Notes under the pieces: generated by a model | Databases searched by the model: none | The model's input: the letters and a program-made list of their open reading frames with translations, nothing else | Told to the model about the DNA's origin: nothing | In this document: one piece after another, positions 34,301-43,415 of the stretch | How the letters are laid out: every line of letters starts with the position of its first letter | Position numbering within the stretch: the stretch's first letter is position 1 | Program-made: the position numbers and the translations under genes | Assembly (NCBI RefSeq): GCF_046267875.1 | Contig: NZ_CP176502.1 | Span: 1,860,001-1,924,000, forward strand | Length of the DNA: 64,000 bases | Source: Mannheimia glucosida | GTDB lineage: Bacteria > Pseudomonadota > Gammaproteobacteria > Enterobacterales > Pasteurellaceae | Direction of reading: 5' to 3'

Positions 34301-35434
34301 CCAACTTAACGGATAATTGTCTTGTAAGGTTAAAGATCCGATTGCGGTTAGATCTCCTTGGTCGCTTTTGAAATCTAAACTTTTTAGGTTGATATGCTGA
34401 TCTGTTGCTTGAGCCTGAAGCTGTAAAGAGGCAACATTTAGCAATGAGATCGGCTCAATCAAATTCCCTTTTTCATCTTTAGCTTTTTGAGCAAGTGCTA
34501 CATTCGCAATATCAATCTGTTCAATATTGAGATCAAGAGGCAAACTAAAACGAAGGTTTTTATCCAATAACGGCTGTGCTAATTGTGCTTTAATCGCTGT
34601 CCAATCCACTTTATTATCCACCTGTTCGGCCTGTGCGACAGTTTTTCCCTGTAATTGGTGAAAGCCATCTACGACTTTTTCACCGGTTTTTTCCACCGCC
34701 TCTTGAATCACTTTATCAGCAATCTCTTGTGGATTTGTCGCTGATGACGCCTCTGTTTTTGCATTTTTTTGTGCAAAATCGACCGCTTGTTCAGTATCAG
34801 TTTCGTCTAACTTTAAGGCTAAAAGCAGATTTAGCCCCTCTAACTGTGTCGGGTGAACGGTAATAGCCCGCCCTTTACCGGAAAGTGCAGTGTGGAAATG
34901 ATTAAGATGAATATCCATATCATCAACTTTGACCTTGATATTCTCTAAATCGATATTTTTAGCCGAAATCCCCAATGGCAAATTTAATTCGGTGAAAGGT
35001 TCAGTCTCCTCTTTTGGCTGAGAAGGGGGTAATTTAGTCGTATCAATCAAGACCTCAGTATCTTTAAGGCTCAAATTATTCAAACACATTTCATAATGGA
35101 GCAAGCAGTTAAAGCCAATATGCAGATCCGCTTGCCCAACCGTTACATTCACACCGTCCATCACAAATCGGGCATCAGAAAGCTGTAACCCCTCTTGCAA
35201 GCTCCCTTGCACTTGCCCCAGTTGTAATGGCTCTACGAATTTATCTACCCAGCTTAACACTTTACGTTGCCCGTAACCTGTGCATAGCAAGAGAATTGCG
35301 AGTAAAAGTAGAATAAACGTCAGACAAAAGCCGTGCTTTAAAAAGCGCCATTTTGATTTTTTAGGCTGTGTTGTTTGTGGCTCTTGTGTTGAGTCGGTTT
35401 GATGTGTGGCTATTTGTTTATTTTCGTCAGTCAT
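31337..35434 (-). CDS. tamB: Translocation and assembly module subunit TamB
   Basis: Very long (1365 aa) AsmA-like/bridge protein, anchored in the inner membrane by one helix (about residues 33-51, CLTFILLLLAILLLCTGYG) and spanning the periplasm to TamA. The body is repeated beta structure; the conserved DUF490 C-terminus includes GLYGQVHLREGRFAAYGQDLLIRKGDISFAG and ends in YRFEFDELF. Proposed roles are autotransporter/outer membrane protein assembly and phospholipid transport. It follows tamA by 80 bases with an uptake signal in the gap. A H. influenzae-type uptake core (32163-32171) is inside. Confidence 0.94.
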   Translation of the reverse strand: MTDENKQIATHQTDSTQEPQTTQPKKSKWRFLKHGFCLTFILLLLAILLLCTGYGQRKVLSWVDKFVEPLQLGQVQGSLQEGLQLSDARFVMDGVNVTVGQADLHIGFNCLLHYEMCLNNLSLKDTEVLIDTTKLPPSQPKEETEPFTELNLPLGISAKNIDLENIKVKVDDMDIHLNHFHTALSGKGRAITVHPTQLEGLNLLLALKLDETDTEQAVDFAQKNAKTEASSATNPQEIADKVIQEAVEKTGEKVVDGFHQLQGKTVAQAEQVDNKVDWTAIKAQLAQPLLDKNLRFSLPLDLNIEQIDIANVALAQKAKDEKGNLIEPISLLNVASLQLQAQATDQHINLKSLDFKSDQGDLTAIGSLTLQDNYPLSWMLSGHEAKTAKVKLPFNQIEATLSGELYDKTSLKVKTAGAINASLEGNVTLAQAKTPFDLSLKSESMRYPFAPQQNGDVLSLENIAMRLNGNLLDYALEAKVSAKGMGVPASSASLTGKGELTHFNIQDLNLNTLEGTAKIDGLVDWSEGVAWRSNLKLQNINTKSLLADWPAVLSGSLSSEGYAGRGNSASEWKADVSNIDIKGSLLQKNLHLSGNLKADHQQLLDVPGLSLVYGENKIDLKGVLGEKSDFYADIKAPNLQGLVPNLKASVNGNAKLSGKVSEPNIDLDLVASNVGYEQFKLQNLTAKGKITTEKTIQGDLTLGLRQFAYNEIKVENASLLLKGNEENHSLKLSAKGNPVGADLQISGKFDRLKEIWEGQLSQVSIQSSEFGQFQADKSVNVKYDNKAINANISAHCWHNRKINLCFPTAFNAGVEGKVPFEIRNFDLAVLQQFLEKNSQLSGIVNAKGDAAWFKNKQPQVNLDLTSNAIKFIQKMEGGKSFPLTVSPLKIDLKMSDNNLTLKSDLRVENNGRLSTDLVMKDLSKARALSGNIHLDQLSLKLIRPILERGDSVDGNVNARLTVSGTATSPLLHGNLNVTELKARSVTMPFDITGGNLAMNFHGATSTLSGKLQTKQSELRLEGDADWRDLNAWKTRVHAQANRFQVDIPNIAKVAVSPDIQVTATPTLLTLSGNVDIPWARIEVEQLPESAVSVSGDEVIMDGSVKNKVPFSQRNIPAQTSSGMAINADIKINIGNDVKLKAYGLNSNVNGLLSVRQGKQGLGLYGQVHLREGRFAAYGQDLLIRKGDISFAGSPSQPTLDIEAIRNPEAMEDPTITAGVRVTGLADSPTVKVFSDPAMSQNEALSYILTGRSLESSGDASSSNAVAAALLSMSLSKSSKLVGDVGSTFGLKDLSVTTAGIGDNTKVEVSASLAPKFRVKYGVGIFAPLTELTLRYNLTPRLYLQWVSSINQAVDLMYRFEFDELF

Positions 35435-35514
35435 AATCGTGAATACTTATGGGGTGATAAAAAGTAAACAAGCGGTCTGCGAAACTTTACTGAAATTCGA
35501 CCGTTTGTTTGCAT

Positions 35515-37350
35515 TTACAGATCGGAACCTAAACCAATATAAATTTGCATTCCTTTGGAATTATCTGGTGATTTTACCGGCGTGGCGACATCAAATTTAA
35601 TCGCCCCGATAGGTGATGCCCAACGCACACCTAAGCCTGTACCATGGTAGAGATCTTTAGTTTTGAATTTATTCGATGCCAAACCTGCATCATAAAAAAT
35701 TGCGCCCCACCAATTAGGATAAACCTGATACTGATATTCTACTGTGCCTGTGGCTAAATGAGAGCCTCCGACACGTTTACCATTACTCGGGTCACGAGGG
35801 GAAATATCCTTATAGCCAAAGCCTCGCACACTCATATCGCCACCGGCAAAATAGCGTAACGCCGGTGGAATACGTTCAAATTGATTGGCTTTCAAATACC
35901 CCAACTCCGCCCTTAAATAGAACCGATGGTTATCAAAGTAAGTTCTCGCCCAAGATGTCGAGGCTTTATAACTATAAAAGTTTACATCTGAACCTACTGC
36001 ACGACTCCCCCAGTTTACCGTTAATTTTTGTGTATCCCCCCATAATGGGTAAGGCTTGCCATCTGTTCTGGTTCGATTCAATGATGCCGTTGGGTAAACT
36101 AATAAGGTTTTAAATCGATCATTAGCTTGAGTAAAAGAATCGTAACGGGCTTTTAAACCAACAGAAAATGACCAACCGGTTTCGTGCGTCCAGAAACGTT
36201 GTAACCCAAGGGTGGCAGCGGTTGATTTTGTATCGTTTTGATCTTCGTTTTCTAAAGTGCCGGATAATTGGTAATAATAATGGAGCGGATCTTCTCTAAG
36301 TGGAATATTATAACCAAATTCAAATGTCTGCTCCGGCTTAGAAACGTACGTTCGGCTTTCAATACTATGACCTCGGCTATTTAACCAAGGTTTCTTCCAG
36401 TTAAGCTGTAACCTTGGGCCAACTTCAGTTTCGTAGCCTATTCCAATTTCTACTTCATTACGTTTTTTAGGTTGAAATAGTACATTTAAATCGACTAATT
36501 TATCCTGCTCATTTAAATGTGGCTCAACCATCACCGATGAAAACCAATTACTGGAAAGGTAATCTTGGGTTAAAACTGACAGATCGTTAGCTAAATATGG
36601 CTCACCAGAATGAATTTTAAGAATATTTTGCAAATATTCTTCTTTGATTTGGCTATCTACAAACCGGATTTGTCCATAATGGTAGCGTTTTCCGCTATCA
36701 TAGCCTAAACGCCAATCCGCTTTATGATCGGTCGGATAAACTTCCAAACGGTGATAAAGCCAATGGCCGTCAAAATACCCCTTACTAAAAGCGGTACTTT
36801 CAATATCACCCTTAAAATTCTCATAGATTTTATGATTTAAACGACTACCTTGTTTTGGGGCTTTACTCACTAAATGAGTGAAATCTTCGTCCGTATTTGC
36901 ATCGCCTTGTAACACAATATCGGTTTCATCAATTTTTACTGTCTCTTTATCTAGCTCAACATTTAATACTAAGAGCGGTTTCTTTCCCTCTTGAGGTAGC
37001 TGCACAAATTGGTATCGGCTATTATAATAGCCCAAGGCTCTCAGAGCTTTATCTACTGTGGTTTGCACCAAATAGTGATAACGCTCTGAACCATCTGCAT
37101 ATTCATTGGCAATTTGATCTAAATATAGCTCCACATTTTTCTTGGCATCTTTATCCTGAATGCCTTTGACTTCTAAAGTGACTAATGGCTCTATTTCTGG
37201 CTCATCATCACTATCTTCCGCTAATTTTTCTTGCAGATTTTCAACTCGCTCACGATCTACGTCAGACAGCCTTTGCTCTTGATTTGCTTGTGCCATTGAA
37301 GCAAAAGCCACTAAACAGCAGAATGTTAAAAAATGTAGTTTTGTATTCAT
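35515..37350 (-). CDS. tamA: Outer membrane translocation protein TamA
   Basis: Omp85-family outer membrane protein: signal peptide (residues 1-22, ending AQA), three POTRA-like periplasmic domains (to about 275), then a beta barrel ending QIYIGLGSDL. The Omp85 motif VRGFGYKDISPRD is present (near residue 510). 611 aa. Upstream of tamB on the same strand. Confidence 0.94.
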   Translation of the reverse strand: MNTKLHFLTFCCLVAFASMAQANQEQRLSDVDRERVENLQEKLAEDSDDEPEIEPLVTLEVKGIQDKDAKKNVELYLDQIANEYADGSERYHYLVQTTVDKALRALGYYNSRYQFVQLPQEGKKPLLVLNVELDKETVKIDETDIVLQGDANTDEDFTHLVSKAPKQGSRLNHKIYENFKGDIESTAFSKGYFDGHWLYHRLEVYPTDHKADWRLGYDSGKRYHYGQIRFVDSQIKEEYLQNILKIHSGEPYLANDLSVLTQDYLSSNWFSSVMVEPHLNEQDKLVDLNVLFQPKKRNEVEIGIGYETEVGPRLQLNWKKPWLNSRGHSIESRTYVSKPEQTFEFGYNIPLREDPLHYYYQLSGTLENEDQNDTKSTAATLGLQRFWTHETGWSFSVGLKARYDSFTQANDRFKTLLVYPTASLNRTRTDGKPYPLWGDTQKLTVNWGSRAVGSDVNFYSYKASTSWARTYFDNHRFYLRAELGYLKANQFERIPPALRYFAGGDMSVRGFGYKDISPRDPSNGKRVGGSHLATGTVEYQYQVYPNWWGAIFYDAGLASNKFKTKDLYHGTGLGVRWASPIGAIKFDVATPVKSPDNSKGMQIYIGLGSDL

Positions 37351-37361
37351 TAGTAACCTTT

Positions 37362-38207
37362 TTATTCTTTTGGAATGCCACGCAAAAGCGGAATACTGTC
37401 ATAAGGCGGAACAGAACTTAACGCTGGCTCTTGCTCAAAGAGCATAATGAATGGTTTGTCAGGCACTGTTTTTTCATTACGCCACAAGTTTCCAACACTC
37501 ACCAATTCAATATCTTGAGGTAGTTGTGCTAAATTTTGCTTCAGTACACTAATCGTATTCTTGCGAGGGTGTCCTATCACCACCGCTACCCCGTTTTTTC
37601 GTGCGTGATTAATTGCATGTGCAAACTGTTTTTGTACATCAGCAAGCAGATCGCTATCATCTAAAAAAATGTCTCTCTCCAGCGTATTAATACCAAATTG
37701 ACGAGCCGTTTTAGCCGCCACACTACTGCCAATAGTTTTACTGTCTAAAAAGAAAAGCGTATTTTCTTTTAACACTTTCATCAAATGTTGCATTGTAGCA
37801 GAGTCTGAAGTTGCGCCACTGCCCATATGGTTATTTAAACCAATAGCATATGGTACTTGACCACGAGAAGTATGAATAAGTTTCCGAATTTTCTCTTCGT
37901 TATCACCAATATGAATACCCCCCTCTTCAATTGGCTGTTTCGATTTAGGTTCCATTGGCAAATGAATCAAAATATCCCGTTTTTGGTTATAAGCGTCCTT
38001 TGCCCGTTCTGTTGCATAGGGTGCAACAGGAATAATCGCCACGCTTACCGCCTTGGGTAAGGCTAAGATTTCTCGATCTTCTTTTATTCGATAGCCCACA
38101 TCATCAATTACAATCGCCATTTGAGCTGCTTGTACAAGCGGTGTAAAAAGCACAAACATTTGCAAAAAAATGTTAAAATTCAACCGCTTGTCAATTTGTT
38201 TAAACAT
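37362..38207 (-). CDS. Divergent polysaccharide deacetylase (YibQ-like)
   Basis: Periplasmic protein of the divergent polysaccharide deacetylase family: N-terminal signal (residues about 10-27), then MAIVIDDVGYR with the Asp pair, LIHLPMEP, LNNHMGSGAT and FFLDSKT. E. coli YibQ sits directly after envC, as here (adjacent to the envC stop). Its substrate is unknown; a cell wall role is inferred from the envC neighbourhood. 281 aa. Confidence 0.88.
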   Translation of the reverse strand: MFKQIDKRLNFNIFLQMFVLFTPLVQAAQMAIVIDDVGYRIKEDREILALPKAVSVAIIPVAPYATERAKDAYNQKRDILIHLPMEPKSKQPIEEGGIHIGDNEEKIRKLIHTSRGQVPYAIGLNNHMGSGATSDSATMQHLMKVLKENTLFFLDSKTIGSSVAAKTARQFGINTLERDIFLDDSDLLADVQKQFAHAINHARKNGVAVVIGHPRKNTISVLKQNLAQLPQDIELVSVGNLWRNEKTVPDKPFIMLFEQEPALSSVPPYDSIPLLRGIPKE

Positions 38208-39371
38208 CTATTTCACCAAATTTAGAGGATTAATCGGCGTGCCTTTACGGGTAACACCAAAATAGAGTGCAGAACGGCTTTGTCCCCCACTGTTACCAAC
38301 CTTCGCAATAACCTGTCCGCCTTGCACTCGGCTACCCTTGCTGACTGAAATAGATTGGTTATAGCCATAAAGGGAAATATCACCATTGCCGTGGTCAATC
38401 GCAACCATATTGCCATACCCTGCAAGCCATTGAGCCATTATGACTCGCCCGCTTGCCATTGCTCTAACCGAAGTACCGGCAGAAGCACCAATCACTACAC
38501 CGTGCCAATTATTACCAAAAGGAGTGATAATATTGCCAGACACCGGCATCGTATATCGACCAGCCTTGATCGGTGTTCTCTCAACATTCTCAGTTGTTTT
38601 GGACTGACCGGATTTTGCCTGTTTTTCCCGCTGTTGTTCACGTTTTTCTGCTTGCTGAGCCTCTCTTTGCGCTTGTTCTAATTGTTGTTTTAGCGCCTGT
38701 TCATTGCTGCGTAAATTCTCTAATCGGCTTTGATCCTGCTCAAGCGTTTTATCGATTAAGCGTAAGGTGCTTTCACGCTGGCTTTGTACTTTCTTTAAAT
38801 CTTTCTCTTGTTTCTTTTGTTCATTAAGTTGTGTTTGATGATCTTTTTGCTGACCTTTCAATTCATCACGTCTGGCTTTAAGATCAGCTTGGGTTTTACG
38901 AATTTCAACAATCGCATCAATGCGAATATTATTCATATGCTGATAATAAGCTGTCATTCTTTCCGCATTTTTTGCCTCTTCAGACATTAAACGCTCTAAG
39001 ACCGAAGGGTTCACCCCAGAACGGTAGGCAGAGTCCAACTGCTCTTTTAATTTTTCTTTCTGCTGTTTTTCCAACTTTTCTAAACGGGCAATTTCAGTCT
39101 CGGTCGCTTTAATGGTCTGGCGAACTTCCGTTAAAGACATTTCGGTTTTTTGTAATTTATCCAACACCTTCCCCATTTCTACTTCTTGGTTTTTTAGGGT
39201 AGACTGCAACGCATTACGTTTTTGCTTTTGTTCATTAATTTTTGAGGTTTGCTGTTGGATTTTTTGCTGAATCTGATTAAGATTATTTGCAAAAGAAAAA
39301 GGGGTAGAAAAGCTTATTACCCCACTGAAAATAGCAGTCCAACAGTAAGAATTTATTCGTTTCACCAGCAT
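38208..39371 (-). CDS. envC: Murein hydrolase activator EnvC
   Basis: Periplasmic activator of the division amidases. Signal peptide (about 1-28, ending SFA), long coiled coils (about 32-250, Gln/Lys/Glu-rich), and a C-terminal LytM domain (from about 268, YTMPVSGNIITPFG...). The LytM metal site is degenerate (SRSALYFG where active peptidases have HLHF), as expected for an activator that binds AmiB rather than cutting itself. 387 aa. Head of the envC-yibQ-tamA-tamB run. Confidence 0.92.
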   Translation of the reverse strand: MLVKRINSYCWTAIFSGVISFSTPFSFANNLNQIQQKIQQQTSKINEQKQKRNALQSTLKNQEVEMGKVLDKLQKTEMSLTEVRQTIKATETEIARLEKLEKQQKEKLKEQLDSAYRSGVNPSVLERLMSEEAKNAERMTAYYQHMNNIRIDAIVEIRKTQADLKARRDELKGQQKDHQTQLNEQKKQEKDLKKVQSQRESTLRLIDKTLEQDQSRLENLRSNEQALKQQLEQAQREAQQAEKREQQREKQAKSGQSKTTENVERTPIKAGRYTMPVSGNIITPFGNNWHGVVIGASAGTSVRAMASGRVIMAQWLAGYGNMVAIDHGNGDISLYGYNQSISVSKGSRVQGGQVIAKVGNSGGQSRSALYFGVTRKGTPINPLNLVK

Positions 39372-39462
39372 ACCTTTGTTTCTTCAAAATATTATTAAGG
39401 TTATATTCTAATCGGTTATTTGCTTAAGATCAGCTTTTTAGTGAAAGAATTTAACTATCTAT

Positions 39463-39490
39463 TTCAAAATATAAAGAATTTTGCTATAAA
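39463..39490 (+). promoter_or_regulatory. Candidate gpmA promoter
   Basis: -35 TTCAAA, 16-base spacer, extended -10 TGCTATAAA; the ATG follows 49 bases later with AAGGAG ribosome site. Confidence 0.5.
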
Positions 39491-39538
39491 TAGCACAATT
39501 TCAAATCCATTAATTTTACTCAAAGCTAAGGAGTCATT

Positions 39539-40222
39539 ATGCAATTAGTATTTATCCGTCACGGTTTCAGTGAATGGAATGCTAAAAACTTATTTACCGG
39601 TTGGCGTGATGTTAATTTAACAGAACGTGGGATCGAAGAAGCAAAATCTGCCGGTCAAAAATTAAAAGCAGCCGGTTTTGAATTTGATATTGCGTTTACA
39701 TCTGTTTTAACCCGTGCGATCAAAACTTGTAACATCGTATTAGAAGAATCAGACCAATTATGGATCCCTCAAGTGAAAAACTGGCGTTTAAACGAGCGTC
39801 ACTACGGTGCATTACAAGGTTTAGACAAAAAAGAAACTGCTGAAAAATATGGTGATGAACAGGTTCACATCTGGCGTCGTTCTTATGACATCTCTCCACC
39901 GGATTTAGACCCACAGGATCCAAACTCAGCACATAACGACCGCCGTTATGCTAACTTACCAAAAGATTTAATTCCAAATGCAGAAAACCTCAAAATCACC
40001 CTTGAGCGTGTGTTACCATTCTGGGAAGACCAAATTGCACCTGCATTAATTTCAGGTAAACGTGTATTAGTTACCGCACACGGCAACTCATTACGCGCAT
40101 TAGCAAAACATATCGAAGGCATTTCCGATGCAGACATTATGGACTTAGAAATCCCAACCGGTCAGCCGTTAGTGTATGAACTAGATGATAACTTAAAAGT
40201 CATCAGCAAACGTTACTTATAA
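39539..40222 (+). CDS. gpmA: 2,3-bisphosphoglycerate-dependent phosphoglycerate mutase
   Basis: Glycolytic interconversion of 3- and 2-phosphoglycerate through a phosphohistidine. RHGFSEWNAKNLFTGW (catalytic His near residue 8), RHYGALQGLDKKE and VTAHGNSLRALAKH (second His) are intact. 227 aa. A strong AAGGAG lies upstream. Monocistronic, flanked by its own promoter and an uptake-signal terminator. Confidence 0.97.
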   Translation: MQLVFIRHGFSEWNAKNLFTGWRDVNLTERGIEEAKSAGQKLKAAGFEFDIAFTSVLTRAIKTCNIVLEESDQLWIPQVKNWRLNERHYGALQGLDKKETAEKYGDEQVHIWRRSYDISPPDLDPQDPNSAHNDRRYANLPKDLIPNAENLKITLERVLPFWEDQIAPALISGKRVLVTAHGNSLRALAKHIEGISDADIMDLEIPTGQPLVYELDDNLKVISKRYL

Positions 40223-40246
40223 TTGGTAAATTTCCAATAAAAAATG

Positions 40247-40284
40247 ACCGCTTGTAGTGCAACACATTACAAGCGGTATTTTTT
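40247..40284. terminator. gpmA / frr terminator built from uptake signals
   Basis: 13-bp stem of inverted uptake cores (ACCGCTTGTAGTG / CATTACAAGCGGT, one wobble) followed by ATTTTTTG. Confidence 0.85.
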
Positions 40285-40372
40285 GTTGATTTTTTGCAAA
40301 TGGCAAATATCAACAAAAATAAGGGCGGATATGATCTTGATCTGCACTCGCCCTTATCATTTTGAAATGAGA

Positions 40373-40930
40373 TTAGAAATCTAACAACTCTTTCTCTTTT
40401 GCTGCCAATACTTCATCAACTTTTTTAATGAAGGTATCGGTGATTTTTTGAATATCTTCTTCAGCTTTGTGTTGTTCGTTTTCGCTGATTTCTTTATCTT
40501 TTAATAACGCTTTGATTTGGTCATTAGCATCACGGCGGACATTACGAATTGCTACTTTACCTTGCTCACCTTCTGCTTTAACGATTTTGATTAAATCACG
40601 ACGACGTTCTTCCGTTAATGGTGGAAGCGGAACACGAATGGTTGTGCCGGCAGAAGATGGGTTTAAACCTAAATCTGAGGTTAAAATTGCTTTTTCTACC
40701 GCAGAGATTAAAGATTTATCAAATACGTTTACCGCTAAAGTACGGGCATCTTCAGCCACCACGTTCGCTACTTGGCGTAATGGGGTGGCAGAGCCGTAAT
40801 ATTCTACTTGAATGCCGTCTAACAAAGAAGGTTGAGCTCGACCTGTACGAATTTTCGCAATATGCCCTTTTAAAGCCTCAAGGCTTTTTTCCATACGATC
40901 TTGTGTATCTTTCTTGATTTCGTTAATCAT
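40373..40930 (-). CDS. frr: Ribosome recycling factor
   Basis: Splits post-termination ribosomes with EF-G. IKKDTQDRMEKSLEALKGHIAKIRTGRAQPSLLDGI at the N-terminus and the coiled C-terminal half (LTEERRRDLIKIVKAEGEQGKVAIRNVRRDAND) are diagnostic. 185 aa. Follows pyrH by 51 bases on the same strand. Confidence 0.98.
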   Translation of the reverse strand: MINEIKKDTQDRMEKSLEALKGHIAKIRTGRAQPSLLDGIQVEYYGSATPLRQVANVVAEDARTLAVNVFDKSLISAVEKAILTSDLGLNPSSAGTTIRVPLPPLTEERRRDLIKIVKAEGEQGKVAIRNVRRDANDQIKALLKDKEISENEQHKAEEDIQKITDTFIKKVDEVLAAKEKELLDF

Positions 40931-40981
40931 TGATTTTTTATCCTTTTATTTAGTAACTGAGAGTTAAACAGAGAAAATTAA

Positions 40982-41698
40982 TTATTCAGAAATGGTTGTA
41001 CCTTCTTCAGTACCGAATACCACGTTGCGTAACGCCCCCGGTTTGCCCATATTAAAGACACGAATTGGCATTCCGTGGTCACGAGCAAGCGTGAATGCAG
41101 CTAAGTCCATTACTTGTAATTCTTGCTCAATAACTTGTGCATATGTTAATTTATTGTACAGTTTTGCATCTGTGTGTTTGGCTGGGTCTTTATCATAAAC
41201 GCCATCTACTTTAGTTGCTTTTAAAACCACATCAGCTTCAATTTCAATACCACGCAAGCAAGCGGCTGAATCGGTGGTAAAGAACGGGCTACCAGTACCG
41301 GCAGAGAAAATCACCACACGTTTTTCACGCAACATTTTAATTGCTTCAGACCAGTTGTAAGTGTCACAAATGCCGTTTAATTGAAACGCAGACATTAATT
41401 TAGCATTCACCTCTGCACGGTGTAAGGCATCACGCATAGCCAAGCCGTTCATTACAGTGGCAAGCATACCCATATGGTCGCCCACTACACGGTTCATTCC
41501 TGCTTTGGCTAATTTAGCTCCACGGAATAAGTTACCGCCGCCAAGTACCACACCAACCTCAACGCCTTCAGCAAGTAATTCTTTAATCTCTAACGCCATA
41601 CGATCCAAAATAGACGGGTCGATACCAAAACCTTCACTGCCTTGTAGGGCTTCACCACTTAATTTGAGAAGAATTCGCTTATAAATAGGTTTGCTCAT
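40982..41698 (-). CDS. pyrH: UMP kinase
   Basis: Hexameric amino-acid-kinase-fold enzyme phosphorylating UMP to UDP. KRILLKLSGEALQG, VGVVLGGGNLFRG, GTGSPFFTTDSAACLRG and VDGVYDKDPAKH are the family landmarks. 238 aa. Transcribed with frr; promoter -10 at 41743. Confidence 0.98.
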   Translation of the reverse strand: MSKPIYKRILLKLSGEALQGSEGFGIDPSILDRMALEIKELLAEGVEVGVVLGGGNLFRGAKLAKAGMNRVVGDHMGMLATVMNGLAMRDALHRAEVNAKLMSAFQLNGICDTYNWSEAIKMLREKRVVIFSAGTGSPFFTTDSAACLRGIEIEADVVLKATKVDGVYDKDPAKHTDAKLYNKLTYAQVIEQELQVMDLAAFTLARDHGMPIRVFNMGKPGALRNVVFGTEEGTTISE

Positions 41699-41742
41699 TT
41701 TAATTGCCTCTTAACTGTATGGACTAAACACAAAATTACGTT

Positions 41743-41748
41743 ATTATA
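41743..41748 (-). promoter_or_regulatory. pyrH -10 box
   Basis: Perfect TATAAT on the minus strand, with a weak TTTATC -35 at 17 bases, in the pyrH/phosphoethanolamine transferase intergenic region. Confidence 0.45.
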
Positions 41749-41789
41749 GAACAATCCAATATAACGATAAACTAAAAATATTCACTACA

Positions 41790-43352
41790 ATGAAATCCAA
41801 ACAACTTTTCGGCATTCTTGTCGCTATTTCGCTGGCAACTGCTGCTAGCTGTTTAATGCTAATCGGATCAGGCTTTTTTCCAAATCCGAGTATCTTTGAA
41901 GTCATTTTGGGCGTATTCCTCATCATCGCTCTCGCCAGTTCTAAATGGACTTATTATTTACTCTTGCTACCAATCAGCATCGCTTATGCAATTTATACCC
42001 CGGTTGGGATAAAATTCGGTAAACCGACTTACGAGTATATCGCCTCTATTTTTGCTACCGATATGATGGAAAGCAAAGAGTTTATTGCTCAACTGCCGAT
42101 TTTAAATATTGCGGCGGGCATTGCGATTGTGCTAGCGGTCATTTTTTATCGAAAAATTACCAATCGCTATCAAATCCGTTTTTTACGCAATAAAACATTC
42201 GTGATTTCGGCTTTTGTATTAATGCTGTTTTCCCTTGCACCGTTTAAATTTTTTCAGGAGTTCTACAATTCAAGCCTAAAGGTAAAGAAAGAATTGGAAG
42301 TGCTGAACAATTTAACGCTAGATTCGCAGTGGGGTCAATCAACCCTCAGCTCAACTTCAAACTACGATGATTATGTACTAATTATGGGCGAAAGTGCGAG
42401 AAAGGATTATCACCACGCCTATGGCTATCCGGCTGCCAATACGCCTTTTATGAGTTCGGCAAAAGGAACACTGATTGACGGTTTGACCTCCGGCGGCACT
42501 AATACTATCGCCTCATTACGCTTAATGCTGACCAAGCCAGATACGGAAAAGTGGGAAGCAAATTATGGGCTGACCTTAATTGATTTAATCAAATCTGCTG
42601 GTATTAAGACCTATTGGATCTCAAATCAAGGCTATTTGGGCAATTACGATACGCCGATTTCTTCTATCGGCAATAAAAGCGATGTAAAAATCTTCACAAA
42701 ATCTGGCGATTCATTAAATACCAATGTGAGCGATTTTGAATTGTTACCGCACTTTGCTAAAGTGATTGAAAAACCGGCTCAAGGTAAGCGGTTCATCTTC
42801 CTACATTTATATGGCTCGCATCCTATTACCTGCGATCGCCTCACCGATTACCCGAAAATGTTTGACGATAACAAACTGCCCAAACGCTACTTTAATGTAA
42901 ATTGCTATGTTTCATCTATCAAGAAAACCGATGAGCTGCTAAAACGGGTATATGATTTGTTAGTAAAAAACCAAGAAAATCACCGGCGTACATTCTCAAT
43001 GGTTTATTTATCTGATCACGGTTTATCGCACGAGGTTTCAAAAGAGAACATTGTTATCCACAATGGAAAGGATAGAAGTAAATTACACTACGATATTCCG
43101 CTGTTTAAAATTTCAAGCGATGATACTCAACGCAATGTCTATAAAGCCTTTAAATCGGGCTTAAACTTCACTAATGGTATTGCGAATTGGATTGGTATCG
43201 AAAATCCGTTATTAGATAAAGAAATTAATCTTTTTAACGAACAAAACGATAAAAGTGATTATGGGCTAAAGAAAATCATTGAAACGCTGTCTACTGTAGA
43301 AGATCCAGCTGTTCCTATTCCTGAAAGCTACTTATATAAAGCGACTAATTAG
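41790..43352 (+). CDS. Phosphoethanolamine transferase, EptA-like sulfatase fold
   Basis: Inner-membrane enzyme with about five N-terminal helices (to residue ~150) and a periplasmic alkaline-phosphatase-fold domain. Seen: MGESARKDYHHAYGYPAANTPF with metal-ligand Glu201, the likely nucleophile Thr237 in SGGTNTIAS, HLYGSHP and YLSDHGLSHE with metal ligands. The family moves phosphoethanolamine from phosphatidylethanolamine to lipid A or LPS core sugars. Which acceptor cannot be told from sequence; in Pasteurellaceae several paralogs (Pet/Lpt-type) exist. 520 aa. Monocistronic, divergent from pyrH. Confidence 0.85.
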   Translation: MKSKQLFGILVAISLATAASCLMLIGSGFFPNPSIFEVILGVFLIIALASSKWTYYLLLLPISIAYAIYTPVGIKFGKPTYEYIASIFATDMMESKEFIAQLPILNIAAGIAIVLAVIFYRKITNRYQIRFLRNKTFVISAFVLMLFSLAPFKFFQEFYNSSLKVKKELEVLNNLTLDSQWGQSTLSSTSNYDDYVLIMGESARKDYHHAYGYPAANTPFMSSAKGTLIDGLTSGGTNTIASLRLMLTKPDTEKWEANYGLTLIDLIKSAGIKTYWISNQGYLGNYDTPISSIGNKSDVKIFTKSGDSLNTNVSDFELLPHFAKVIEKPAQGKRFIFLHLYGSHPITCDRLTDYPKMFDDNKLPKRYFNVNCYVSSIKKTDELLKRVYDLLVKNQENHRRTFSMVYLSDHGLSHEVSKENIVIHNGKDRSKLHYDIPLFKISSDDTQRNVYKAFKSGLNFTNGIANWIGIENPLLDKEINLFNEQNDKSDYGLKKIIETLSTVEDPAVPIPESYLYKATN

Positions 43353-43366
43353 CAAAAGTAAGTAAC

Positions 43367-43395
43367 AAAAAAGCAGGCTTTAAGCCTGCTTTTTT
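43367..43395. terminator. Bidirectional terminator before tsf 3' end
   Basis: 14-bp palindrome AAAAAAGCAGGCTT/AAGCCTGCTTTTTT between convergent genes. Confidence 0.9.
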
Positions 43396-43415
43396 AGTTT
43401 TTAGTATCAGAAAAA

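Noticed and set aside
38208..39371. EnvC as a broken peptidase
   Set aside because: Loss of the metal ligands is normal for EnvC activators.
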